A DNA stretch of 16,798 nucleotides from an uncultured Comamonadaceae bacterium. Its GTDB lineage: Bacteria; Pseudomonadota; Gammaproteobacteria; Burkholderiales; Burkholderiaceae_C. The stretch spans positions 1 through 16,798 of the forward strand of contig CALMOI010000126.1 of NCBI GenBank assembly GCA_937871735.1. The letters run 5' to 3'. The notes beneath the pieces were generated by a model. The model saw nothing but the letters and a program-made list of their open reading frames with translations, searched no databases and was not told the origin of the DNA. Shown here in pieces: positions 7,416 through 13,302 of the stretch. The position numbers and the translations under genes are program-made. Numbering within the stretch: the stretch's first letter is position 1; every line of letters starts with the position of its first letter.

Positions 7416-7982
7416 TCAGCCCGAGTACTTGGCGTAAGCGGCTTGCAGTTTTTTGTCGTAGCTGTTTTTCCAGTATTCAGGGCCGTTGTATTTTTTGGCG
7501 AAATCTGTCCAGCGTTGTTCGCGCAACTCGTCGTCCAAGCCAGTATGTTTCACATACTCACAAAATGCCTGTAACTGGGCGACTTCGCCGGTTTGCATGG
7601 CTTCATAAAAATCATCAACCGAGTTGTAGCCGCATAAGGCAAAGTTAAATCCCATGATTTGGAATTTACCGTAGCTGGCCGACATGCGAGCGGCAGCCCA
7701 GTTCAATTTTTCAGCTTCTGCCAAGCGGTTGTATTCTCCTGCGCCACCTTTATAAAACTTGGTAGTCCAAGTTTTATAACAAATGGTGGGGTGACTGGTG
7801 GCATAAGCACCTTTGGTGCGACTGTAAAAAATATGGCCTTCAAACAAAATTTTGGCGCGGCCATCAGGCAACATGCTGCTGCCCGCAGTTTCAACTTCAG
7901 ATACTGCCTTGATAGCAGCGACATCGCACTGCAACAAGAATGCGGCTGTTTCAAAATCATTTTCTGCAAGTAAATTTGCCAT
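7416..7982 (-). CDS. Phage-type N-acetylmuramidase endolysin (DUF3380 family)
   Basis: This 188-residue single-domain protein resembles phage endolysins with the N-acetylmuramidase (DUF3380/PF11860) fold. Recognisable parts are VSEVETAG at 28-34 with the probable catalytic glutamate, ILFEGHIFY at 45-53, KFYKGGAGEYNRL at 75-87 and ASYGKFQIMGFN at 102-113. It would cleave the glycan backbone of peptidoglycan. There is no signal peptide and no holin or spanin beside it, so it looks like a single captured phage gene or a prophage remnant. The start at 7982 is set by a strong GGAGG (minus strand, bases 7988-7992) five bases upstream; a longer frame reaching 8090 ignores this site. Base composition is clearly AT-richer than its neighbours: bases 7441-7500 are 43% GC. 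The 3' end converges with dinB after 27 bases. Confidence 0.8.
   Translation of the reverse strand: MANLLAENDFETAAFLLQCDVAAIKAVSEVETAGSSMLPDGRAKILFEGHIFYSRTKGAYATSHPTICYKTWTTKFYKGGAGEYNRLAEAEKLNWAAARMSASYGKFQIMGFNFALCGYNSVDDFYEAMQTGEVAQLQAFCEYVKHTGLDDELREQRWTDFAKKYNGPEYWKNSYDKKLQAAYAKYSG
7750..7779. repeat. Perfect 13-bp inverted repeat inside the muramidase gene
   Basis: TTATAAAACTTGG (7750-7762) is followed by TAGT and then by its exact reverse complement CCAAGTTTTATAA (7767-7779). It lies within codons for the segment YKTWTTKFYK of the endolysin. That amino-acid pattern looks native to the family, so this is not obviously an inserted element. The muramidase messenger would form a 13-bp stem with a 4-base loop. 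Role unknown. Confidence 0.85.
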
Positions 7983-8090
7983 GGTGACCTCCAAATTTGC
8001 AAGGCAGTCTAACACTGGCTTTGTACGCCACGCACCCGGTTGACCCCCATAGACAACCGCCCCCAAACGGTGAGTGGCGCGCATCGTCAC

Positions 8091-8119
8091 ACCCTGAAAC
8101 CCTCAGGCTGACAGGGTTT
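8091..8119. promoter_or_regulatory. Overlapping inverted repeats in the divergent intergenic region
   Basis: Three nested dyads occupy this stretch: ACCCTG (8091-8096) with CAGGGT (8112-8117), CCTGA (8093-8097) with TCAGG (8103-8107), and AAACCCT (8097-8103) with AGGGTTT (8113-8119). They lie just upstream of the ECF promoter candidate at 8131-8159. They could be an operator, or a stem-loop that ends stray transcription before the cluster. A further dyad, CGGTTG/CAACCG, is at 8037-8042 and 8054-8059. No protein can be assigned. Confidence 0.35.
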
Positions 8120-8130
8120 TGGCAGATTTT

Positions 8131-8159
8131 TGAATCCAGTCCGGCAGGCGCTGCGTATT
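8131..8159 (+). promoter_or_regulatory. Candidate ECF sigma promoter for the DUF3034-globin-cupredoxin cluster
   Basis: TGAATCC (8131-8137) and CGTATT (8154-8159) are separated by 16 bases, the usual architecture of ECF promoters (an AA/CC-containing -35 and a CGT -10). Transcription would start near 8167 and leave a leader of about 44 bases before the ATG at 8211. Because an ECF sigma factor is encoded in the same cluster, autoregulation is a natural hypothesis. The exact recognition sequence of this sigma factor is not known to me. Confidence 0.4.
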
Positions 8160-8210
8160 CCAAGGTGAGCGATCCGTTTTTTGCCATCTCACTTCACAGG
8201 ACTGTCTGCC

Positions 8211-9158
8211 ATGAACCATGTTTCACACCGCCTCCACCCCGCCTTGCATCGGCTGACTTGCGCTGCCGCACTGGCGGCCACGCTGTGCGCCACGGCGGCC
8301 CACGCCGACACCGGCAAGCTGCTCTTGACCAGCGGGGTCAGCACCATTGAAGGCGCGGCGGGCGGCGGTTTGACGCCGTGGGCCGTCATCGGCAGTGGCG
8401 CGACTGAGGGCGAACTCGGCGTGAGCGCCTTCGTCAGCCGCGCTCATACCCAAGACTACGGCCTGAACGTGATCGGCGCAGCGGTGGGCATTCACGACCG
8501 GGTGGAACTGTCGCTGGCGCAGCAAAATTTCGACACCGGCGTGACCGGGACGGGCTTGGGTTTGCCGGGGCTGCATTTGAAGCAAACCATCATCGGGGCC
8601 AAGTGGCGCGTAGCCGGTGATGCGGTGCTGGACAGCGACACGCTGATGCCACAAATCGCCATCGGCTTCCAGCACAAGTCGCTCGACTCCAGCGGGCTGG
8701 ATGGCACGCTGACCGCGCTTGGAGCCAAGCGCAGCGGCACCGATGTGTATGTCAGCGCTACCAAGTTGTTTTTGGCGCAGGGCATTGTGGTCAACGGCAC
8801 CTTGCGCGCCACCAAGGCCAATCAAAACGGCTTGCTGGGCTTTGGGGCCACGCTGGGCGGCGCGGACGACAGCGTGAAGCTGCAACCCGAACTCTCGGTG
8901 GCGTACCTGCTGCGCAAGGATGTGGCGGTGGGCGTGGAGTACCGCAGCATGTCCAACCGCCTGCAACGCGCAGGCCAAGCGGCGGGCTTGGGCGACGGTT
9001 TGAAGTCCAGCGACTGGAAAGACATCTTCATTGCCTGGACGCCCAACAAGCACAGCTCGCTGACGCTGGCCTATGTGGACTTGGGCCAGATCGTGCCCGC
9101 CACCACGGCCAACCGCAAGCAAACCGGCTTCTACCTCTCGGCCCAAGGCAGCTTCTGA
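8211..9158 (+). CDS. DUF3034 family protein, predicted outer-membrane barrel
   Basis: This 315-residue protein carries a signal peptide (about 1-32, ending AHA before DTGK). The mature part has the DUF3034 start (KLLLTSGVSTIEGAAGGGLTPWAVIGSG), then alternating amphipathic strands rich in Gly and aromatic residues (for example QIAIGFQHKSL, VAVGVEYRSMSN, SSLTLAYVDLGQI). It ends FYLSAQGSF; a terminal phenylalanine at the end of an amphipathic strand is the usual signal for outer-membrane barrel insertion. DUF3034 has no defined function; a pore or surface barrel is an inference. It is the first gene of a same-strand cluster with a periplasmic globin and a cupredoxin-like protein. The ATG at 8211 is preferred over an in-frame ATG at 8181 because it directly precedes a typical signal peptide and lies well downstream of the promoter candidate. 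Confidence 0.82.
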   Translation: MNHVSHRLHPALHRLTCAAALAATLCATAAHADTGKLLLTSGVSTIEGAAGGGLTPWAVIGSGATEGELGVSAFVSRAHTQDYGLNVIGAAVGIHDRVELSLAQQNFDTGVTGTGLGLPGLHLKQTIIGAKWRVAGDAVLDSDTLMPQIAIGFQHKSLDSSGLDGTLTALGAKRSGTDVYVSATKLFLAQGIVVNGTLRATKANQNGLLGFGATLGGADDSVKLQPELSVAYLLRKDVAVGVEYRSMSNRLQRAGQAAGLGDGLKSSDWKDIFIAWTPNKHSSLTLAYVDLGQIVPATTANRKQTGFYLSAQGSF

Positions 9159-9206
9159 GCCGCCAGTTGAGCTGCCATCTTTCTTCACATTTCTCGAAAG
9201 CCCATC

Positions 9207-9659
9207 ATGAACAAACTTCTTGCCTGCGCTGCTTTGGCGCTTTGCTTTGGTCAACACGCGCTGGCCCAATCTGATGCCAGCGCTTACCCGGTTGCGCCCG
9301 CACCGGGGCTGTACGCCGCCTTGGGCGAACAAGCTGGTTTGCGCAGCTTGATGGACGATTTCGTCAAGAACCTCGCCGCTGATCCGCGTCTGGCCGCGCA
9401 GTTCAAAGAAGCCAAACTTGACCACTTGGCCAGCCAGCTCACAGCGCAAATTTGCCAACTCGCGGGCGGCCCTTGCACTTACAAAGGCCCCGACATGAAA
9501 ACCCTGCACGCCGACATGGGCGTGACGCGCACCCACTTCAACGCCTTGGTGGAAGTGCTGCAAACCACGATGGACGCGCACAAGATCCCATTCACCCGGC
9601 AAAACCAGTTGCTGGCGCTGCTGGCCCCGATGCACCGCGATGTGATCACCGTCCACTGA
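9207..9659 (+). CDS. Exported group 1 truncated haemoglobin
   Basis: This 150-residue protein has a signal peptide (1-20, ALAQ) and then a truncated-haemoglobin fold (about 34-150). LYAALGEQAGLRSLMDDF is the A/B helix region, QLAGGPCTYKG (84-94) is the typical E-F segment, and H101 in MKTLHADMGV is the expected proximal haem ligand. HFNALVEVL and the C-terminal helix follow. At the B10 position, where group 1 proteins usually have tyrosine after phenylalanine (FY), this protein has F52-V53, so the distal hydrogen-bonding tyrosine seems to be missing. Most truncated haemoglobins are cytoplasmic; this one should be periplasmic. It may bind O2, NO or another ligand, or carry haem or electrons; the role is not determined. 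It lies 48 bases after the DUF3034 gene and 16 bases before the cupredoxin-like gene. Confidence 0.87.
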   Translation: MNKLLACAALALCFGQHALAQSDASAYPVAPAPGLYAALGEQAGLRSLMDDFVKNLAADPRLAAQFKEAKLDHLASQLTAQICQLAGGPCTYKGPDMKTLHADMGVTRTHFNALVEVLQTTMDAHKIPFTRQNQLLALLAPMHRDVITVH

Positions 9660-9675
9660 ACCGGGAGCGCATCGC

Positions 9676-10407
9676 ATGAAACTCAACACCGTATCCCGCA
9701 GCATGGCCTCCAATCACGCGGCGGCCTCACGCCTCTTGCACAACTTGCACCCCTTGCAACGCGCGGCACGCCGGGCGCTTTGGGGCGCGAGCCTGTGGCT
9801 GATCAGCCTGAGCGCAGCGCAAGCCGCCACGGTGCAAATCACCGTCACGGGCCGCGAAGGCCAGCCGCTGCCCGATGCGGTGGTGACGCTGGAGCCCGTG
9901 AACGGCCCGCGCCCCGCCGCACCCGCCCCCGTGCAAGCGGTGATCGGGCAGCAAAAAATGCAGTTCTTGCCCGCCGTGAGCTTGCTGCCCGTGGGTTCGC
10001 GGGTGCGCTTTAGCAATCTGGACAGCTGGGATCACCATGTGCGCGCCGCGCCTGCGGGCTTGAGCGCGCCCACCAGCTACAACTTTGAACTGCGGTTGGA
10101 TGGCCGGGTCGAGGGCAAAGAGCCGTCCAGCAAAGAAGTCACACTCGACAAAATCGGCGTGCTGCAACTGGGCTGCCACCTGCATGGTTCGATGCGCGGC
10201 CACATCGTCGTGACCGATACACCGTGGGCGGCCAAGACCGGCAGCGACGGCATCGCCCGCTTGGGTGACGTGCCCGAGGGCTTGATGCAGGTGCGCGTCT
10301 GGCACCCTGATCAACTGGTCGAAGCCGCGCCGGTGGAACTCACCGTCAACCCCGTCACCCAGATGGCCCTGCCCACCGCCGTGGTTCCGCGCAGACGGCG
10401 CTTGTGA
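9676..10407 (+). CDS. Periplasmic cupredoxin-like protein (methylamine-utilisation/plastocyanin type)
   Basis: This 243-residue protein has a long basic N-terminal region and a hydrophobic signal core (about 34-50, ending SAAQA). The following domain (51-180) resembles plastocyanin-like proteins often annotated as methylamine utilisation proteins. A complete type-1 copper ligand set is visible: H120 or H121 in SWDHHV, then C167, H170 and M173 in GCHLHGSM. The C-terminal part (about 186-235, SDGIARLGDVPEG then VRVWHP) looks like a small carboxypeptidase-regulatory-like beta domain. It probably carries electrons or copper in the periplasm. No methylamine dehydrogenase genes are nearby, so the common name should not be taken literally. 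The ATG at 9676 follows a GGGAG site and is 16 bases from the globin stop, supporting one transcript. An internal Met10 is a less likely start. Confidence 0.82.
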   Translation: MKLNTVSRSMASNHAAASRLLHNLHPLQRAARRALWGASLWLISLSAAQAATVQITVTGREGQPLPDAVVTLEPVNGPRPAAPAPVQAVIGQQKMQFLPAVSLLPVGSRVRFSNLDSWDHHVRAAPAGLSAPTSYNFELRLDGRVEGKEPSSKEVTLDKIGVLQLGCHLHGSMRGHIVVTDTPWAAKTGSDGIARLGDVPEGLMQVRVWHPDQLVEAAPVELTVNPVTQMALPTAVVPRRRRL

Positions 10408-10435
10408 AGCGCCGCGCATCTCACACAATGAATGC

Positions 10436-11008
10436 ATGAGCGCCCAACCCACACCTGATGCCCAACTGATCGCCCTGCTCGATCGCTTGGCCCAGCGCGA
10501 CGAAACCGCACTGAAGCCGCTGTACGACCAGACCTCGTCCAAGCTCTACGGGCTGGCGCTGCGTGTGCTCGGCCAGCGCGACCGCGCCGAAGACGCGCTG
10601 CAAGAAGCGTATTTGCAGATCTGGCACCACGCGGGCGATTACCGCGCCAGCCTGAGCCCGCCGCTGGCCTGGATGGCGCTGATCGTGCGCAGCCGTGCGC
10701 TGGACTTGCTGCGCCGCCACCGCGACGAGCGCCACACCGACACGCTGGACGATGCGCTGACCGACACCCTGCCCAGCGACACACCCGGCCCGCTCGACCA
10801 CCATCTGGCCAGCGAGCAAGCGCAAGCGCTGCACCAGTGCATCCACCGGCTGGAAGCGCGCCAGCGCGAGCTGGTCAGCTTGGCCTACCTGCGCGACCTG
10901 AGCCACAGCGAACTGGCCGAGCAACTGCGGCTGCCGCTGGGCACCGTCAAAACTTGGCTGCGGCGCGGACTGGATCAGTTGCGCACTTGCATGACCCGCT
11001 TCGCCTGA
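10436..11008 (+). CDS. ECF-type RNA polymerase sigma factor
   Basis: This 190-residue protein contains both sigma-70 regions of ECF factors. Region 2 (about 24-96) includes LYGLALRVLGQRDRAEDALQ and EAYLQIWHHAGDYR. Region 4 (about 130-186) has the helix-turn-helix SHSELAEQLRLPLGTVKTWL. The linker between them is hydrophilic. It directs RNA polymerase to a dedicated set of promoters and is expected to be held inactive by the adjacent anti-sigma factor. It is 28 bases after the cupredoxin gene and 18 bases before the anti-sigma gene, all on the same strand, so its targets probably include this cluster. No clear ribosome site is visible before the ATG. The ECF group cannot be assigned from sequence alone. 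Confidence 0.92.
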   Translation: MSAQPTPDAQLIALLDRLAQRDETALKPLYDQTSSKLYGLALRVLGQRDRAEDALQEAYLQIWHHAGDYRASLSPPLAWMALIVRSRALDLLRRHRDERHTDTLDDALTDTLPSDTPGPLDHHLASEQAQALHQCIHRLEARQRELVSLAYLRDLSHSELAEQLRLPLGTVKTWLRRGLDQLRTCMTRFA

Positions 11009-11026
11009 GCCTTTGCCCGACACGCC

Positions 11027-11821
11027 ATGAACCTGCTGCACCACCCCGAACTGCGCGACCGCTTGGCCGCCGCCTACGCGCTGGGCACCTTGCGCGGCCC
11101 CGCCCGCCGCCGCTTTGAAACCTTGGCGCGCCAGCACCCCGAAGTGCGCGCCGCCGCGCTGATCTGGCAAAGCCGCATCGCCGGACTGAACGAATTGCAG
11201 CCAGACCAAGCGCCCTCGCCCGCCGTGTGGACGCGCATCAACAACCTGATCCGCGCCGACCAAGAACGCCACGCCATGACCCAAGCACGGCAAGCGCACC
11301 AAGTGGGCCAAGCAGCGCCAACCGATGCGGGCGGCTGGTGGAACCGGCTGGCGCTGTGGCGACTGGCGGGCGCGGGCAGCTTCGCACTGGCGCTGCTGGC
11401 CGTGGGCACCGTGGTGATGCAGCGCGAACAGCTCGGCGGCCAGATTGCCGCGTTAGAGCAGCAACTGCAAGCCAACCCGCGCATCAGCTACGTCGCGGTG
11501 CTGAACGACGCGCAAGCCAACGCATCAATGTTGGTGACGTTTGACCCGCGCAACGCCCGCCTGACCTTGCAGCGCGTGGGCAACTACCGCGAAGCCAGCG
11601 ACCGCAGCCTGCAACTGTGGGCGCTACCACCCGGCCAAGCACCGCAGTCGCTGGGCGTGCTGGGCCAAGGCCCACTGCTGCGCCTGACAGCTGGCGAAGC
11701 CGACCTGCGCCGCAGCCCCGTGCTGGCCATCAGCCTAGAACCCCAAGGCGGCGTGCCCAGCGAACGCGGCCCCACCGGGCCGGTGCTGTTCAAGGGGGCG
11801 GTGATTCAGCCGCAGTTGTAG
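11027..11821 (+). CDS. Membrane anti-sigma factor (RskA-like)
   Basis: This 264-residue protein has three parts. The first is a cytoplasmic sigma-binding region (about 1-105, beginning HHPELRDRLAAAYALGTLRG). The second is one membrane segment (about 111-131, WRLAGAGSFALALLAVGTVVM). The third is an extracytoplasmic part with a short coiled coil (about 132-150) and an RskA-type C-terminal domain (about 153-264, with SLQLWALPPGQAPQSLGVL). The N-terminal region has no His-x3-Cys-x2-Cys zinc motif and the whole protein has no cysteine, so direct thiol sensing is unlikely. Release of the sigma factor by regulated proteolysis in response to an envelope signal is typical of the family but is inferred here. 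It follows the sigma gene by 18 bases and ends the cluster. Confidence 0.85.
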   Translation: MNLLHHPELRDRLAAAYALGTLRGPARRRFETLARQHPEVRAAALIWQSRIAGLNELQPDQAPSPAVWTRINNLIRADQERHAMTQARQAHQVGQAAPTDAGGWWNRLALWRLAGAGSFALALLAVGTVVMQREQLGGQIAALEQQLQANPRISYVAVLNDAQANASMLVTFDPRNARLTLQRVGNYREASDRSLQLWALPPGQAPQSLGVLGQGPLLRLTAGEADLRRSPVLAISLEPQGGVPSERGPTGPVLFKGAVIQPQL

Positions 11822-11868
11822 GCCGCCCATCACCACGGCCAAATTGAAAAACCGCAGCAAGTGCGAAT

Positions 11869-12351
11869 TTATTTAGCGGTGGGGTAAATACCCGTCATGA
11901 CATAACTGTCATAGCGGGCACAACTCTTGGCGAGTTCCGTCTGCGTGGTGTATGAATTGAGATTGGCATCAGCCTTTCTCCATTCAGCGCAAGTTTGTGA
12001 CAAACGAACCCCGTTCGGATCTGCGGCGCGCTGCGCACGCAATGCCGCTTGCTGCTGCTCAAGCAGGGCTGCATTTCTTTGCGCGGTTGCGTTCATTTGG
12101 GCCTGAGCTTCTCTATTTTGGCGCTGCATAACTTGAGCCGCCTCTGCCATCGCTTGCTGGGCTTGATATTCAACCGCCTTCGCGACAACGAACGTTGAAA
12201 TCAAATTACCAATCGCAACACCAAAAATGATAATGATAAAAATCAAAAAATAATTGATGTCGCTGTGTTTCTTACTCATGAAGCTGGGCGAAAACGGAAC
12301 CTCGCTCGAAGCAAACTCAGAGCCGTAATCCCCGCGATTTGAATTGGGCAT
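11869..12351 (-). CDS. Hypothetical membrane protein with coiled coil and Cys-pair tail
   Basis: This 160-residue protein is not recognised. It shows an N-terminal Ser/Asn-rich region (1-32), one strong membrane segment (about 33-57, FLIFIIIIFGVAIGNLISTFVV), a long Gln/Ala-rich helix likely to be coiled coil (about 59-110), and a small C-terminal unit. The tail holds two cysteines, C121 (QTCAEW) and C144 (KSCARYDSYV), that could form a disulfide if it lies in the periplasm. The gene is AT-richer than its neighbours, notably over the membrane segment. The start at 12351 is chosen because an internal ATG at 12279 has no ribosome site. It converges with the anti-sigma gene (47 bases between coding regions) and is separated from queF by a stem-loop. 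Foreign origin is possible. Confidence 0.65.
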   Translation of the reverse strand: MPNSNRGDYGSEFASSEVPFSPSFMSKKHSDINYFLIFIIIIFGVAIGNLISTFVVAKAVEYQAQQAMAEAAQVMQRQNREAQAQMNATAQRNAALLEQQQAALRAQRAADPNGVRLSQTCAEWRKADANLNSYTTQTELAKSCARYDSYVMTGIYPTAK

Positions 12352-12402
12352 TTTTCAATCAACTTCTTCAATCTCAACTCACATCCACACAACGAAGCTA
12401 CG

Positions 12403-12425
12403 GCCACCGTCTCTTTCACGGTGGC
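12403..12425 (-). terminator. Stem-loop after queF, possible terminator
   Basis: GCCACCGT (12403-12410) and ACGGTGGC (12418-12425) form a perfect 8-bp stem with a 7-base loop, 7 bases beyond the queF stop. On the minus strand the stem is not followed by a run of T, so it is at best a weak intrinsic terminator or a 3'-end processing structure. It separates queF from the downstream hypothetical gene. Confidence 0.45.
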
Positions 12426-12432
12426 GAATGCG

Positions 12433-13278
12433 TCACTGCCGCGCCGTCCGCACATTCCCCGGCACTGCGCCCGGATGGCTGGTGCGCCAGGGGTTGATGT
12501 CCAGGCCGCCGCGCCGTGTGTAGCGGGCGTAGACCGTCAGTTTGGTGGGGTGGCAGCGCGTCCAGATGTCCATGAAGATGCGTTCGACGCATTGCTCGTG
12601 GAATTCGTTGTGGTTGCGAAAGCTGATCAGGTATTGCAGCAGCCCTTCTTGGTCGATCTGCGGGCCGGTGTAGCGGATTTGCACGCTGGCCCAGTCGGGC
12701 TGGCCGGTGACCAAGCAGTTGCTTTTGAGCAGGTTGCTGACCAGCACTTCACTCACCGGCACTTCGCCTTCGCTGGTGCGCAGCAGCTCGGGCGCGGGGG
12801 TGTAGCGGGTGCAATCGATATCGAGGCGGTCTAGGTTCAGGCCGTCCAACTCGTGGATGGGTTCTTGGTCAAACAGCTCGGGGCTCAGCAGTTTCAGACC
12901 GATGCTGGCGCGCACTGGGCCGCCGTGCCAGATGGCGGTGCTCAGGTCGGTGCGCAGGCGTTGGCGCACTTCGTCGGCATCAGCAAAGCGGGTGTTGTTG
13001 TAGCTGTTCAGGTAGAGCTTGAGTGATTTGCTCTCGATGATGTGCGTGCTTTCGGCGGGCACGGTCAGGTGCGCCAGCGCCACTTGCGGCTTGCCGCGTG
13101 GGTTGAGCCACGAGATTTCATAGGCCGTCCACAGGTCGGCACCGAAGAAGATAGGCGCACCGTCAATGCCAATGTCGGCCCGCTTGGGCGCACGGGGAAT
13201 CGGGTACAGCAAGCCGGGGTCGTACTGATCGACGTAAGCCGAGACTTTGCCGAGTTGGGAGTGTTCAGGCTGGTTCAT
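12433..13278 (-). CDS. queF: NADPH-dependent 7-cyano-7-deazaguanine (preQ0) reductase
   Basis: This 281-residue enzyme is the long, two-module QueF form. It reduces the nitrile of preQ0 to the amine of preQ1, a step of queuosine tRNA-modification synthesis in the cytoplasm. The family signature ESKSLK is at 82-87. The catalytic cysteine C188 (SNCLVTGQPDW) and proton-donor D195 are present, and H227-E228 in NHNEFHEQCVERIF sit where the family's second catalytic pair is expected; spacing matches E. coli QueF with a two-residue offset. The C-terminal YTRRGGLDINPWR (253-265) is also typical. The gene starts 24 bases after the alpha/beta hydrolase stop on the same strand, so the two may be co-transcribed, though no functional link is evident. 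No other queuosine genes and no preQ1 riboswitch are seen here. Confidence 0.96.
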   Translation of the reverse strand: MNQPEHSQLGKVSAYVDQYDPGLLYPIPRAPKRADIGIDGAPIFFGADLWTAYEISWLNPRGKPQVALAHLTVPAESTHIIESKSLKLYLNSYNNTRFADADEVRQRLRTDLSTAIWHGGPVRASIGLKLLSPELFDQEPIHELDGLNLDRLDIDCTRYTPAPELLRTSEGEVPVSEVLVSNLLKSNCLVTGQPDWASVQIRYTGPQIDQEGLLQYLISFRNHNEFHEQCVERIFMDIWTRCHPTKLTVYARYTRRGGLDINPWRTSHPGAVPGNVRTARQ

Positions 13279-13302
13279 GGCAGCAAATAAGGGAAATTTG
13301 GA

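Noticed and set aside
8223..9713. 496-codon minus-strand open frame opposite the DUF3034 and globin genes
   Set aside because: The plus-strand proteins have signal peptides and family motifs; the antisense product is His/Gln/Ala/Gly-rich with no recognisable motif.
10421..11311. 296-codon minus-strand open frame opposite the sigma and anti-sigma genes
   Set aside because: Antisense to two clearly identified regulatory genes; no motif of its own.
11821..11840. GGCCG/CGGCC hairpin after the anti-sigma gene
   Set aside because: Five-base arms with a ten-base loop and no following T run; too weak to call a terminator.
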